Assembly: GCF_024124825.1 (NCBI RefSeq)
Contig: NZ_JAMXSS010000002.1
Location: 1,550,001 to 1,614,000 of the forward strand
DNA length: 64,000 bases
Direction: 5' to 3'
Origin: Arthrobacter sp. H16F315
Lineage (GTDB): Bacteria; Actinomycetota; Actinomycetes; Actinomycetales; Micrococcaceae
Shown here: in pieces, positions 27,044-36,466 of the stretch
Numbering within the stretch: position 1 is the stretch's first letter
How the letters are laid out: each line of letters opens with the position of its first letter
Notes under the pieces: model-generated
Seen by the model: only the letters and a program-made list of their open reading frames with translations
Told to the model about the DNA's origin: nothing
Databases searched by the model: none
Program-made: the position numbers and the translations under genes

Positions 27044-28567
27044 ATGACTGTTTACGCACAGCCCGGTACCGAGGGCTCGAAGGTTACTTTCAAGGACCGC
27101 TACGAGAACTGGATCGGCGGCGAGTGGGTTGCCCCGGTCAAGGGCCAGTACTTCGAGAACATCACCCCCGTCACCGGGAAGGCGTTCTGTGAGGTTGCCC
27201 GCGGCACCGCCGAGGACATCGAGCTCGCCTTGGACGCCGCACACAAGATTGCCCCGTCCTGGGGCAAAACCTCCGTGGCCGAGCGGGCCGCCATCCTGAA
27301 CAAGATCGCCGACCGCATCGACGAGAACCTCGAGATGCTCGCCGTCGCCGAATCCTGGGACAATGGCAAACCGATCCGCGAAACCCTCAACGCGGACATC
27401 CCGCTCGCCGCCGACCACTTCCGCTACTTCGCCTCCGCCGTCCGGGCCCAGGAAGGCCGGCTGTCCCAGCTCGACGAGGACACCACCGCGTACCACTTCC
27501 ACGAGCCCCTCGGCGTCGTCGGCCAGATCATCCCCTGGAACTTCCCGATCCTGATGGCCGTCTGGAAACTCGCCCCGGCCCTCGCCGCAGGCAACGCAGT
27601 GGTCCTGAAGCCGGCCGAGCAGACACCGTCCTCGATCCTGGTCTTGATGGAACTCATCGGCGACCTGCTCCCGGCCGGCGTCCTGAACGTGGTCAACGGT
27701 TTCGGCGTCGAGGCCGGCAAGCCGCTGGCCTCCAGCCCGCGGATTCGCAAGATCGCCTTCACCGGCGAAACCTCCACCGGCCGGCTGATCAGCCAGTACG
27801 CCAGCCAGAACCTCATCCCGGTCACGCTGGAACTGGGCGGCAAGAGCCCCAACATCTTCTTCAACGACGTGGCCGACACCAACGACGCGTTCTACGACAA
27901 GGCCCAGGAAGGCTTTACGCTCTTTGCCTTCAACCAAGGCGAAGTCTGCACCTGCCCCTCCCGCGCCCTGGTCCAGGAGGACATCTACGATTCCTTTATG
28001 GCCGACGCCGTGGCCCGGGTCGAGAAGATCATCCAGGGCAACCCGCTGGACACCGAAACCCAGCTCGGCGCCCAGGCGTCCAACGACCAGCTGGAAAAGA
28101 TCCTCTCCTACATCGACATTGGAAAGCAGGAGGGTGCCAAGATCCTCACCGGCGGTGCCCGGGCCGAAATGCCCGGCGACCTGGCCGGCGGCTACTACGT
28201 CCAGCCGACCATTTTCGAAGGCCACAACAAGATGCGGATCTTCCAGGAGGAAATCTTTGGCCCGGTGGTCTCCGTGACCCGCTTCAGCGACTACAACGAC
28301 GCCATGGGCATCGCCAACGACACCCTCTACGGCCTCGGCGCCGGCGTCTGGTCCCGCAACGGCAACGTCGCCTACCGCGCCGGGCGTGAAATCCAGGCCG
28401 GCCGGGTGTGGGTCAACAACTACCACGCCTACCCGGCGGGTGCTGCGTTCGGCGGCTACAAGTCATCCGGCATCGGCCGCGAAAACCACTCGATGATGCT
28501 GGACCACTACCAGCAGACCAAGAACCTCCTGGTCAGCTACAACGAGAACAAGCTCGGCTTCTTCTAA
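27044..28567 (+). CDS. exaC: acetaldehyde/aldehyde dehydrogenase, ExaC type
   Basis: Oxidises acetaldehyde and similar short aldehydes to the acid with NAD+. It has 507 residues, with the catalytic Cys at residue 302 in the variant motif [12 protein letters not shown], which marks the AldB/ExaC group, and the base Glu in LELGGKSP. The family features PWNFPILM and FAFNQGE are clear. The ATG at 27044 has AAAGGAG at the right distance, so the upstream 17 codons are left out. A zinc alcohol dehydrogenase and a DUF779 gene follow, a common actinobacterial ethanol/aldehyde oxidation set. The preceding GAF regulator probably controls it. Confidence 0.95.
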   Translation: MTVYAQPGTEGSKVTFKDRYENWIGGEWVAPVKGQYFENITPVTGKAFCEVARGTAEDIELALDAAHKIAPSWGKTSVAERAAILNKIADRIDENLEMLAVAESWDNGKPIRETLNADIPLAADHFRYFASAVRAQEGRLSQLDEDTTAYHFHEPLGVVGQIIPWNFPILMAVWKLAPALAAGNAVVLKPAEQTPSSILVLMELIGDLLPAGVLNVVNGFGVEAGKPLASSPRIRKIAFTGETSTGRLISQYASQNLIPVTLELGGKSPNIFFNDVADTNDAFYDKAQEGFTLFAFNQGEVCTCPSRALVQEDIYDSFMADAVARVEKIIQGNPLDTETQLGAQASNDQLEKILSYIDIGKQEGAKILTGGARAEMPGDLAGGYYVQPTIFEGHNKMRIFQEEIFGPVVSVTRFSDYNDAMGIANDTLYGLGAGVWSRNGNVAYRAGREIQAGRVWVNNYHAYPAGAAFGGYKSSGIGRENHSMMLDHYQQTKNLLVSYNENKLGFF

Positions 28568-28580
28568 GCCGTACCAAACC

Positions 28581-28616
28581 CGGTCGGGGCGGATCAGGAT
28601 GGATCCGCCCCGACCG
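28581..28616 (+). terminator. hairpin between exaC and adh
   Basis: CGGTCGGGGCGGATC (28581-28595) and its perfect complement (28602-28616) form a 15-bp stem with a 6-nt loop, 14 nt after the exaC stop. No U-tract follows. It may end the exaC transcript or act as an attenuator or processing site that lowers downstream adh expression. Confidence 0.6.
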
Positions 28617-28703
28617 CACCACTTGTGCACCTCAGCGGAAGGATGCCGGCCCACTGCACACGCCTTTGGTTACACCCACGCTTTATGACGCAAGGATTTC
28701 GCT

Positions 28704-29740
28704 ATGACGACGACAACGACGACGACGACAATGCAGGCCGCAGTAGTGACCGAATTCGGCAAGGACCTGCAGATCCAGACCCTCCCCGTCCCGTGCCGGG
28801 CCGGGGTGAAGCGCTGGTAAAGCTCCTGACCACCGGAGTCTGCCACACGGACCTGCACGCCGCGGAAGGCGATTGGCCGGTGAAGCCGAGCCCGCCGTTT
28901 ATCCCCGGACACGAAGGCGTCGGTGAAGTCGTTGCCCTCGGCGCCGGCGTGACGGACCTGGCCGTCGGCGACCTCGTCGGCAATGCCTGGCTCTGGTCCG
29001 CCTGCGGCGACTGCCAGTACTGCCGGACCGGTTGGGAGACCCTGTGTGAAGCGCAGCAGAACGCCGGCTACAGCGTGGATGGTTCATTTGGCGAGTACAT
29101 GCTGGTGGACACACGCTTCGCCGCCAGGATCCCGGCCGGCTCGGACCCCGTGGAAGTGGCTCCCGTGCTGTGCGCCGGCGTGACGGTGTACAAGGGCCTG
29201 AAGATGACCGAGGCCAGGCCGGGCCAGTGGGTCACGATCTCGGGCATCGGCGGTCTCGGCCACATCGCCGTCCAGTACGCGGTGGCGATGGGCCTGCGTG
29301 TTGCCGCGGTGGACATTGCCGACGACAAGCTCGCCCTCGCCAAGAAGCACGGGGCCGAACTGACCGTCAATGCCCTGCACGAGGATCCGGCCGAAGTTAT
29401 CCAGCGCGAAACAGGAGGTTGCCATGGAGTCCTGGTCACAGCGGTGCACCCGTCGGCATTCGGCCAGGCGATCGGAATGGCCCGGCGCGGCGGGACGATT
29501 GTGTTCAACGGCCTGCCGCCGGGAGACTTCCCGGCGCCGATCTTTGAGATTGTGCTCAAGGGCCTGACCGTCCGCGGCTCCATTGTGGGTACCCGGCAGG
29601 ACCTGGAGGAGGCGCTGGACTTCTACGCCCAGGGCAAGATCCGGCCCACGGTCTCCACCCGGGAACTCTCGGAAGTGAATGCCGTCCTCGACGAAATGAA
29701 GCACGCCAAGATCGACGGCCGTGTGGTCATCAAATACTGA
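28704..29740 (+). pseudogene. zinc-dependent alcohol dehydrogenase, frameshifted near codon 29
   Basis: The ATG at 28704 begins with a run of eight threonine codons and then QAAVVTEFGKDLQIQTLPVP, the expected N-terminus. At the C run 28790-28792 the frame shifts; the rest (GRGEALVKLLTTGVCHTDLHAAEGDW onward) lies one frame away. One extra C gives 345 residues, the size of AdhP/AdhT enzymes. Catalytic zinc ligands are seen in GVCHTDLH and GHEGVGE, structural zinc cysteines in CGDCQYCRTGWETLC, and the NAD fold in GIGGLGHIAVQYA. It oxidises primary alcohols to aldehydes, feeding ExaC. The break is probably an error, since everything downstream is conserved. Confidence 0.88.
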
Positions 29741-29756
29741 TGAAGGAAGAATGCTA

Positions 29757-30164
29757 ATGTCCGGGACAAAACTCGACGCCGCAGTGACCCTTCCCGGGGA
29801 GGACTTCTCCCGGGTCGCGCTCACTCCGGCCGCTGTGGAGCTGCTGCGCAAGATGTGGCTCCAACACGGGCCGCTGATGTTCCATCAGTCCGGCGGCTGC
29901 TGTGACGGCTCCTCCCCGATGTGCTATCCCGCAGGGGAATTCATCACCGGTGACTCCGACGTGCAACTTGGCCTGTTCGACATTTCCGCTGGCCTGCAGC
30001 CGCAGCCCATTGAGTTCTGGATGTCGAAGGAACAGTTCAACTACTGGAGCCACACGCACCTGACCGTGGACGTCGTTCCCGGCCGGGGGAGTGGTTTCTC
30101 GGTGGAAGCACCTGAGGGCAAACGGTTCCTGATCCGGTCAAAGCTGATGGACTGGCCGGTCTAG
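29757..30164 (+). CDS. DUF779 family protein
   Basis: A 135-residue protein of the DUF779 family, which is regularly encoded beside acetaldehyde dehydrogenases. Conserved parts are FHQSGGCCDGSSPMC, with a cysteine cluster that could bind metal, GLFDI, and FWMSKEQFNYWSHTHL. The function is not established. I chose the ATG at 29757 (AAGGAAG 7 nt upstream) over the ATG at 29751, which lies too close to that site. It follows adh by 16 nt and is closed by a terminator, so it is the last gene of the exaC-adh unit. Confidence 0.92.
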   Translation: MSGTKLDAAVTLPGEDFSRVALTPAAVELLRKMWLQHGPLMFHQSGGCCDGSSPMCYPAGEFITGDSDVQLGLFDISAGLQPQPIEFWMSKEQFNYWSHTHLTVDVVPGRGSGFSVEAPEGKRFLIRSKLMDWPV

Positions 30165-30194
30165 GCGGGCCACACAAGGGCCTGGCAACGCAGC

Positions 30195-30227
30195 AGCGGG
30201 CCGTGCAGCTACCCTGCACGGCCCGCT
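30195..30227 (+). terminator. hairpin terminator after the DUF779 gene
   Basis: AGCGGGCCGTGCAG (30195-30208) pairs perfectly with 30214-30227 around a 5-nt loop, followed by TTCTGGTCT. A 14-bp GC stem 30 nt after the stop marks the end of the exaC-adh-DUF779 operon. Confidence 0.8.
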
Positions 30228-30326
30228 TTCTGGTCTCACTATGCGGGATGAAAATGGCCGTCCAGTGGATGGACACTACTATGGACAGGTTGTTTCCACC
30301 CAGCTACCAAGAATGTGGACTTTGCC

Positions 30327-31859
30327 ATGAATCTATTCCGGACCAAATCGATTGAGCAGTCCATGTCGGACGCCGAGGAACCCGGACGCAAGTTGAAGCG
30401 CTCGCTCAGCTCCTGGGACCTGATGATTATGGGTGTCGCCGTTGCTGTCGGCGCCGGCATCTTTTCGGTGGGCGCCAAAGCGGCGGCGAACTTCGCCGGC
30501 CCGGCAGTGACCCTTTCCTTCGCTATCGCCGCTGTCACTTGTGCTCTTGCCATCATGTGCTACGCCGAGTTCGCCACTGCCATCCCCGTCGCCGGCTCCG
30601 CGTACGTCTTCACCTACGCCACCATGGGCGAGCTGCTGGCGTGGATCATCGGCTGGAACCTCATCCTCGAACTGTTCACCGCCGGTGCGGTGATCGCCAA
30701 GTACTGGGGCATCTACCTCAGCAAGGTCTTCGCGCTTATGGGCGTGGACGTCCCGCCGTCGATCTCCCTGGCAGGCGTGGACCTGTACTGGGGTGCCTTC
30801 CTGATCGTCGCCGTGTTCACGGTGCTGCTGGTGTTGGGAACGAAGCTGTCCGCCCGCGTCGGCAACGTCTTTACGCTGATCAAGATCGCAGTTGTGCTCT
30901 TTGTCATCGTGGTGGGCTTCAGCTACGTGAAATTCGAGAACTACGCGCCCTTCGTTCCGGCGTCCGAGCCGACCGGGGGCACCGGCGCCGCCGACGTGAT
31001 GAAGCAGTCCTTCTTCGGCTTCCTCACAGGCGCCGCGCCGGCCCAGTACGGCACGCTGGGCATCTTCGCCGGCGCCGCCCTGGTCTTCTTCGCGTTCATC
31101 GGCTTTGACGTTGTTGCCACCTCGGCCGAGGAGGTTAAGAACCCGCAGAAGACCCTGCCCCGCGGCATCTTCGGCGGCCTCGCCGTCGTGACAGTGCTGT
31201 ACATCCTGGTCTCACTGGCGCTGACCGGCATGGTCTCGTACACCGAACTGGCCGAGGCCAAGAACCCGACCCTCACCACTGCGTTCGAGGCTGTTGGCAA
31301 TAACGACGCGGCCAAGGTCATCGCCTTCGGCTCCTTGGTGGGCCTGACAACTGTGATCATGGTGCTGCTGATGGGCCTGTCCCGGGTGGTGCTGGCCATG
31401 AGCCGCGATGGCCTGCTGCCCCGTTCGCTGTCCAAGACCAGCACCATCCGCGCGACGCCGGTCCGGTTGCAGATCATCTGCGGAGCCGCCGTCGCCGTCG
31501 TCGCCGGACTCACCAACGTGGACTTGCTGGAGGAAATGATCAACATCGGCACGCTCTCGGCATTTGTGACGGTGAGCATCGGAGTGCTGGTGCTCCGCAA
31601 GAAGCGGCCGGACCTGAAACCGGCGTTCCGCGTGCCGCTGGGGAAGGTGCTGCCGATTGTCTCTGCAGTGCTGTGCCTGTATCTGATGACCAACCTGGCC
31701 GTGGAGACGTGGATCTTCTTCGCCGGCTGGCTCGTGATCGGTGTGATTATTTACTTCTCCTACGGCCAGCGGCACTCCCGGTTGAACGAGAAATTCGCCG
31801 AGGCCAAGGCTTCGGTTAACGGCCCCGACGACAGGACCGCTGCCCTCACCCGCTCCTGA
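30327..31859 (+). CDS. APC superfamily amino-acid permease, cationic amino-acid transporter type
   Basis: An integral membrane protein of 510 residues with about 12 hydrophobic helices. The first helix carries the APC signature (MIMGVAVAVGAGIFSVGA), and FFAFIGFDVVATSAEEVKNPQKTLPRGI is the conserved segment of the CAT subgroup (TC 2.A.3.3). It should import amino acids by proton or sodium symport in the plasma membrane. The ATG at 30327 is preferred because an amphipathic cytoplasmic leader follows it; the GTG at 30315 also lacks a clear ribosome site. It stands alone and converges on katA. Confidence 0.9.
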   Translation: MNLFRTKSIEQSMSDAEEPGRKLKRSLSSWDLMIMGVAVAVGAGIFSVGAKAAANFAGPAVTLSFAIAAVTCALAIMCYAEFATAIPVAGSAYVFTYATMGELLAWIIGWNLILELFTAGAVIAKYWGIYLSKVFALMGVDVPPSISLAGVDLYWGAFLIVAVFTVLLVLGTKLSARVGNVFTLIKIAVVLFVIVVGFSYVKFENYAPFVPASEPTGGTGAADVMKQSFFGFLTGAAPAQYGTLGIFAGAALVFFAFIGFDVVATSAEEVKNPQKTLPRGIFGGLAVVTVLYILVSLALTGMVSYTELAEAKNPTLTTAFEAVGNNDAAKVIAFGSLVGLTTVIMVLLMGLSRVVLAMSRDGLLPRSLSKTSTIRATPVRLQIICGAAVAVVAGLTNVDLLEEMINIGTLSAFVTVSIGVLVLRKKRPDLKPAFRVPLGKVLPIVSAVLCLYLMTNLAVETWIFFAGWLVIGVIIYFSYGQRHSRLNEKFAEAKASVNGPDDRTAALTRS

Positions 31860-31885
31860 TCAGGGCGTGGCCGGTCCCGACACAG

Positions 31886-31953
31886 CGAAGTCGCCGGAAC
31901 CGTGCGAGTTCGCCGGAAACTTCCGACGAACTGGCACGGCTCCGGCGACTTCG
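31886..31953. terminator. long cruciform between convergent permease and catalase genes
   Basis: Outer arms at 31886-31905 and 31934-31953 are 20 bp with a single mismatch (CGAAGTCGCCGGAACCGTGC and its near-complement). Inside them, AGTTCGcCGGAA and TTCCGaCGAACT form a second stem. The whole 68-nt structure fills the space between the two convergent genes and is symmetric, so it probably terminates both transcripts. Confidence 0.75.
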
Positions 31954-31982
31954 GCGTTACGCGGCAGCCGCCAACAAGAGGA

Positions 31983-33491
31983 TCAGATCTTGTTGGCTGC
32001 CTCAGCCTCGGAGCTGGCAGCGCCGGCACCCAGGTTGGCGCGCAGCTTCGCGCCGAGTTCGGCGTCGACGTTGGTCCAGTACTGGATTGCGCGTTCCTTG
32101 ATCGCAGCGTTCTGCACCCCACCGACGGCACCGGTGATGGTGTCCAGGAAGCGGGCCTTGGCTGCTTCGTCGAAGACGTCGCGGTACAGCGTGCCGGCCT
32201 GGCCGAAGTCGCTGTCCTCGGAGTGCAGGGTCGCTGCGGTGCGGATCAGGGCGCCGTCGAACTCCCAGGAGCCCTCAGCGGCGCGGGCCGGGTCGGCCAC
32301 GGGACCGCCAAAGGAGTTCGGCGCGTAGACGGGGGCCGTTGCCGGCTTGTAGCCGTGGCGCAGCGAACCGTCCTGTGAGTAGTTGTTCACCGGCGACACC
32401 GGGCGGTTGACCGGCAGTTCGTTGAAGTTGGTGCCCACGCGGTACCGGTGCGCATCCGGGTAGGAAAACACACGTGCCGTCAGCATCTTGTCCGGCGAGA
32501 TGTCGTGGCCGGGGACGACGTTCGCCGGAGACAGGGCGATCTGCTCGATCTCGGCGAAGAAGTTCTCCGGGTTGCGGTTCAGCTCGAAACGGCCAACCTC
32601 GACCAGCGGGTAGTCGGCGTGCGGCCAGACCTTGGTCAGGTCGAACGGGTTGAAGCGGTACGTCTTGGCGTCCTCGTAAGGCATGACCTGGACGTGCAGG
32701 TCCCAGCTGGGGAAGTTGCCCTCGGCGATGGCCTCGTACAGGTCGCGGCGGTAGTAGTCGGCGTCGGCGCCGGCAAGCTCTCCGGCCTGTTCGTTGGTGA
32801 TGTTGTGCTCGCCCTGGTTGGAGCGGAAGTGGTATTTGACCCAGAAGCGTTCGCCCGCGGCGTTCGTCCACAGGTAGGTGTGGGAGGAGAAACCGTGCAT
32901 CTCGCGCCAGGAGCGGGGCAGCCCGCGGTCACCCATCAGGTAGGTGACCTGGTGGGCGGACTCGGGGGAGAGCGTCCAGAAGTCCCACTGCATGTCGGCA
33001 TCTCGCAGACCCGAACCCGGCAGGCGCTTCTGCGAGTGAATGAAGTCCGGGAACTTAATGCCGTCCTTGATAAAGAACACCGGGGTGTTGTTGCCCACGA
33101 TGTCCAGGTTGCCCTCGGGGGTGTAGAAGCGGGTCGCGAAACCGCGGACATCGCGCCAGGTGTCGGGGGAGCCCTGCTCGCCGGCGACGGAGGAGAAGCG
33201 GATGGCCGTGCCAACCTGGGCGCCCGGCTGGAACGCAGCCACGCGGGTGTACCGGGAGACGTCGCCGGTCACCGTGAAGGTACCGAAAGCGCCGCCACCC
33301 TTGGCGTGGACGATGCGCTCCGGAATCCGCTCGCGGTTGAACTGTGCGAGCTTCTCGACCAGGTAACGGTCGTGCAGCGCGGTGGCACCGTCGGCACCGG
33401 AGGTCAGCGAGTGCTCGTCGGAGGCGACGGGGGCTCCGGTCTGGGTAGTGGTCGCGGTGTGCGGGATGGGCGCGGAAAGGTTCGCAGTCAT
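31983..33491 (-). CDS. katA: monofunctional haem catalase
   Basis: Dismutates hydrogen peroxide in the cytoplasm. The 502-residue protein is a small-subunit (clade 3) catalase: the active-site segment FNRERIPERIVHAKGGGAFG with the distal His, SSVAGEQGSPDT and NNTPVFFIKDG with the distal Asn, and the proximal haem ligand region RVFSYPDAHRYRVGTNF with its Tyr. Two adjacent ATGs exist (33494, 33491); the second sits better behind AAGGAG. The Fur-like repressor gene lies immediately upstream on the same strand (16-nt gap), so the pair is probably one peroxide-inducible operon. Confidence 0.96.
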   Translation of the reverse strand: MTANLSAPIPHTATTTQTGAPVASDEHSLTSGADGATALHDRYLVEKLAQFNRERIPERIVHAKGGGAFGTFTVTGDVSRYTRVAAFQPGAQVGTAIRFSSVAGEQGSPDTWRDVRGFATRFYTPEGNLDIVGNNTPVFFIKDGIKFPDFIHSQKRLPGSGLRDADMQWDFWTLSPESAHQVTYLMGDRGLPRSWREMHGFSSHTYLWTNAAGERFWVKYHFRSNQGEHNITNEQAGELAGADADYYRRDLYEAIAEGNFPSWDLHVQVMPYEDAKTYRFNPFDLTKVWPHADYPLVEVGRFELNRNPENFFAEIEQIALSPANVVPGHDISPDKMLTARVFSYPDAHRYRVGTNFNELPVNRPVSPVNNYSQDGSLRHGYKPATAPVYAPNSFGGPVADPARAAEGSWEFDGALIRTAATLHSEDSDFGQAGTLYRDVFDEAAKARFLDTITGAVGGVQNAAIKERAIQYWTNVDAELGAKLRANLGAGAASSEAEAANKI

Positions 33492-33507
33492 CATTCTCCT
33501 TGGTGGA

Positions 33508-33981
33508 TTACTTGTTTTCAGAGGTGGCGGGAAGTTGTTGGGTTTGCTGGCAGTCGTGGCAGATGCCCTGGTAGAGCACATCGGCGATTTGGATGCTCAT
33601 CGGCCGGGCGTTGGTATCCCAGTTGGGTGTCAGGCACGGGGCATGGCCGACGGCGCAATCGACGTCCTCCACCCGGCCGCAACCGATGCAGACAGCGTGG
33701 TGGTGGTTATCGCCCACCCTTGTCTCGTATAGGGCGGGAGAGTGCGGCGGCTCGAAGCGGCGCAGCATTTGCAACTCGGTCAGGTCACCCAGGACAACAT
33801 AGACGGACTGTGCGGTCAGCTCGGGAAGTTCCCGGCGTGCGGCGGCCAGGATGTGCTCGGCCGGTGAATGCGGGTGATGCTCGACGGCGGTAAGGACGGC
33901 CAGCCGCTGCTTGGTCACCCGGCGGCCATGGGCGCGCAGGGCAGCAGCCCATGCTGCCTGGCTGCCTGTCGAAACCGTCAT
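33508..33981 (-). CDS. Fur family repressor, PerR/FurA type
   Basis: A 157-residue metal-dependent repressor. The winged-helix part contains RVTKQRLAVLTAVEHHPHSPAEHI, the middle VYVVLGDLTELQMLRRFE, and the regulatory segment DNHHHAVCIGCGRVEDVDC. CIGC plus a C-terminal CHDC form the structural zinc site. The HHH cluster and adjacency to catalase favour a peroxide sensor (PerR or FurA) over an iron regulator. An AT-rich imperfect palindrome 17 nt upstream of the start suggests autoregulation. The ATG at 33981 fits family length; codons further upstream look non-coding. Confidence 0.92.
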   Translation of the reverse strand: MTVSTGSQAAWAAALRAHGRRVTKQRLAVLTAVEHHPHSPAEHILAAARRELPELTAQSVYVVLGDLTELQMLRRFEPPHSPALYETRVGDNHHHAVCIGCGRVEDVDCAVGHAPCLTPNWDTNARPMSIQIADVLYQGICHDCQQTQQLPATSENK

Positions 33982-33997
33982 GGCACCATTCAAGCAC

Positions 33998-34020
33998 TTA
34001 TTATGATTCGATCGCAATAA
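33998..34020 (-). promoter_or_regulatory. AT-rich imperfect palindrome, candidate Fur/PerR operator
   Basis: A 23-bp element flanked by TTATT and AATAA arms with GAT/ATC inside (TTATTATGATTCGATCGCAATAA region) stands out as AT-rich against its GC-rich surroundings. Its two halves match at most positions. It lies just upstream of the fur-katA pair, as the FurA box does in mycobacteria. Confidence 0.6.
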
Positions 34021-34131
34021 GGCTCGGCTTACTACGCACCCCCTTAGCGACCCCGTCCCGGGGCGAACCCCCAGACCGCGCCGGGCGTCCGGATCACCGG
34101 CCGGCCGTTCCGCCGCCGCTAGAGTATCCGG

Positions 34132-35403
34132 GTGGGGAAATATCTGGCGGACATCACGCCCTTGCGCGAGAGTCCGGCGTTCCGCCGCCTGTGGCTCGGG
34201 TCCGCCATCGCCGCGCTGGGCAGCCAACTGACCCTGGTGGCCGTGAGCCTGGAGGTCTACCGGCTCACCCAGGACAGCCTGTACGTTGGACTGCTGAGCA
34301 TCTTCGCCCTGGTCCCGCTGGTGATCGGTGGCCTGCTGGGCGGCTCGATCGCCGACGCCCACGACCGCCGCAGGGTAGCACTGCTGGCTTCGTCTGTGCT
34401 GTGGCTGACCACCGCCTGCCTTGCACTGCAAGCCTGGCTGCAACTGGGAAATATTTGGCTGCTTTACGTTCTGGTCGCGGTGCAGAGCGGAGCCCAGGCC
34501 ATCAACCAGCCGGCTCGCAGCGCCATTATTCCGGTGTTGATCCGCAAGGAGCTCCTGCCGGCGGCGAACGCGCTGAGCATGATCAGTTTCGGCCTCACCC
34601 TAACGGCCGGGCCCCTGCTGGCCGGGCTTCTCGTGGCCTCCGTCGGCTTCGCCTGGACGTATACAGTCGACGTCGCCACCTTCGCCTTCGCCCTGTGGGC
34701 CCTCCTGCGGCTGCCCGCCATGCCGCCGGGTGAGCATGCGCGGCCGGCGGGCCTGCGCTCCGTCGTCGAAGGCTTCCGGTTCCTGGGCACGCGCCCCAAC
34801 TTGCGGATGACCTTTGTGATTGACCTCGTCGCGATGATCTTTGCCCAGCCCCGGGCGCTTCTTCCCGCGATCGGCGCCGTAATGATCGGCGGCGGCGAAA
34901 CCACCGTGGGCATCCTGCTTGCCTCCACCGCGGTTGGGGCGTTCCTGGCCGGCCTCTTCTCCGGGCCGCTGGGGGCGGTGCGTCGGCAGGGAACGGCCGT
35001 CGTCTGGTCCGTGATGGGCTGGGGCGCCTCGATCGCCGGTTTCGGCCTCGTCGTGGTGCTCGCCGGGAACTCCGGCGCCGGCGGCGTAACGTGGTGGCTG
35101 CTTCCGGCGGCCCTGTGCTGCGGGCTGGCCGGCATCGCGGACTCTGTCAGTGCCGTCTTCCGCACCACCATCTTGCAGGCCTCGGCCCCGGACCACCTGC
35201 GCGGCCGCTTGCAGGGAGTGTTCATAGTGGTGGTGGCAGGCGGTCCGAGGGTGGGGGACATGCTGGCGGGCGGTGGGACTAAAATTCTTAGTGAAGGCTG
35301 GGTCCTGCTTCTGGGCGGCTTGTTGTGCATCGCGGTGGCCTGGACCGTGGCGCGCTGGCAGTCGGGCTTCCTGAGGTACGACGCGCGGAACCCGGTGCCG
35401 TAA
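34132..35403 (+). CDS. MFS transporter, EntS-like (MFS_3) group
   Basis: A 423-residue major facilitator protein with about 12 helices. The N-terminus LRESPAFRRLWLGSAIAALGSQLTLVAVSLEVYRLT and the loop GGSIADAHDRRRVALLASS are typical of the EntS-like group, as are QAINQPARSAIIPVL and DHLRGRLQGVF. The group includes enterobactin and macrolide exporters, but many members have unknown cargo. A GTG start is used; the only upstream purine stretch is weak. It is 21 kb from the NRPS, so a link is speculative. htpX follows after 52 nt. Confidence 0.88.
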   Translation: MGKYLADITPLRESPAFRRLWLGSAIAALGSQLTLVAVSLEVYRLTQDSLYVGLLSIFALVPLVIGGLLGGSIADAHDRRRVALLASSVLWLTTACLALQAWLQLGNIWLLYVLVAVQSGAQAINQPARSAIIPVLIRKELLPAANALSMISFGLTLTAGPLLAGLLVASVGFAWTYTVDVATFAFALWALLRLPAMPPGEHARPAGLRSVVEGFRFLGTRPNLRMTFVIDLVAMIFAQPRALLPAIGAVMIGGGETTVGILLASTAVGAFLAGLFSGPLGAVRRQGTAVVWSVMGWGASIAGFGLVVVLAGNSGAGGVTWWLLPAALCCGLAGIADSVSAVFRTTILQASAPDHLRGRLQGVFIVVVAGGPRVGDMLAGGGTKILSEGWVLLLGGLLCIAVAWTVARWQSGFLRYDARNPVP

Positions 35404-35455
35404 CGGAACGTTGTCCGGGTGCGGGGCGAGGGCAGGGCAACTTGCGGGAGGAACA

Positions 35456-36325
35456 TTGCACCAGCATCACAACGGACTGAAGACCGCCGCTCTTTTTGGC
35501 GTGCTGTGGGCGGTATTGCTGGGCATCGGCGCACTGATGGCCGCCAGCCTGCGCAGCGCCGCGCCATTGTGGATCATGGCCCTGATCGGCGTTGGCACCA
35601 CTGCCTACGGATACTGGAACAGTGACAAAATCGCCATCCGGTCCATGCAGGCCTATCCCGTGACGGAGGCCCAGGCGCCGCAACTGCACCGGATTGTCCG
35701 GGAGCTCTCGGCCGCGGTACAGCAGCCCATGCCGCGGATCTACCTCTCGCCGACAATGGCGCCAAATGCCTTCGCTACCGGACGGAACCCGCAGAACGCG
35801 GCGGTGTGCTGCACGGAAGGCATCCTCCGGCTGCTGGACGACCGTGAACTCCGCGGGGTGCTGGGCCACGAGCTGATGCACGTTTATAACCGGGACATCC
35901 TGACCTCGTCCGTGGCTGCCGCCGTCGCCGGGGTTATTACCTCCGTGGCCCAGATGTTCCTGTTGTTCGGCGGCGGGGACCGGCGCAATGCCAACCCCAT
36001 CGCCGCGATCGCGATGGCGCTGCTGGCGCCCTTTGCCGCCTCGCTGATCCAGATGGCCATTTCCCGGACCCGGGAGTTCGACGCCGACGAGGACGGGTCC
36101 AAGCTCACGGGTGATCCGCTGGCGCTCGCCTCCGCCCTGCGCAAGATCGAGCAGGGCGTGCAACTGGCGCCGCTGCCGCAGGACCAGCGGCTGGTCAACG
36201 CCTCGCACCTGATGATCGCGAATCCGTTCCGCGCCGGCGGCGTAGCGAAGATGTTCTCGACGCATCCGCCGATGAGCGAGAGGATCGGCCGGCTCGAACG
36301 GATGGCCGGCCGGCAATCGGGCTAG
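35456..36325 (+). CDS. htpX: M48 family membrane protease HtpX
   Basis: A membrane-bound zinc metalloprotease that degrades misfolded membrane proteins. The HELMH zinc site is at residues 138-142, with the third ligand Glu in SRTREFDADEDG. Hydrophobic segments lie near residues 8-45 and 150-200. The 289-residue product starts at a TTG, chosen because GGGAGGAA lies just upstream and because the N-terminus HQHHNGLKTAALFGVLW matches actinobacterial HtpX. It may share the transcript with the MFS gene upstream and ends at a bidirectional terminator. Confidence 0.94.
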   Translation: MHQHHNGLKTAALFGVLWAVLLGIGALMAASLRSAAPLWIMALIGVGTTAYGYWNSDKIAIRSMQAYPVTEAQAPQLHRIVRELSAAVQQPMPRIYLSPTMAPNAFATGRNPQNAAVCCTEGILRLLDDRELRGVLGHELMHVYNRDILTSSVAAAVAGVITSVAQMFLLFGGGDRRNANPIAAIAMALLAPFAASLIQMAISRTREFDADEDGSKLTGDPLALASALRKIEQGVQLAPLPQDQRLVNASHLMIANPFRAGGVAKMFSTHPPMSERIGRLERMAGRQSG

Positions 36326-36388
36326 GCGCTGGCCCGGCACCGGCGGGCGGTGACCATCCCTGACGCCGAGAAGTGCCCGTGCTGCGCA

Positions 36389-36430
36389 AAAGGGCTGTCG
36401 ATGCCGGTACTACGGCGTCGACAGCCCTTT
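36389..36430. terminator. bidirectional terminator between htpX and yajQ
   Basis: AAAGGGCTGTCGATGCCG (36389-36406) pairs with 36413-36430 over 18 bp with one G-T type mismatch and a 6-nt loop. The A/T ends give a U-tract in both directions, fitting two convergent genes. Confidence 0.8.
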
Positions 36431-36466
36431 CGCGCGTCGTCGGCAACTTTGTGCCGCGGCAGGCTC

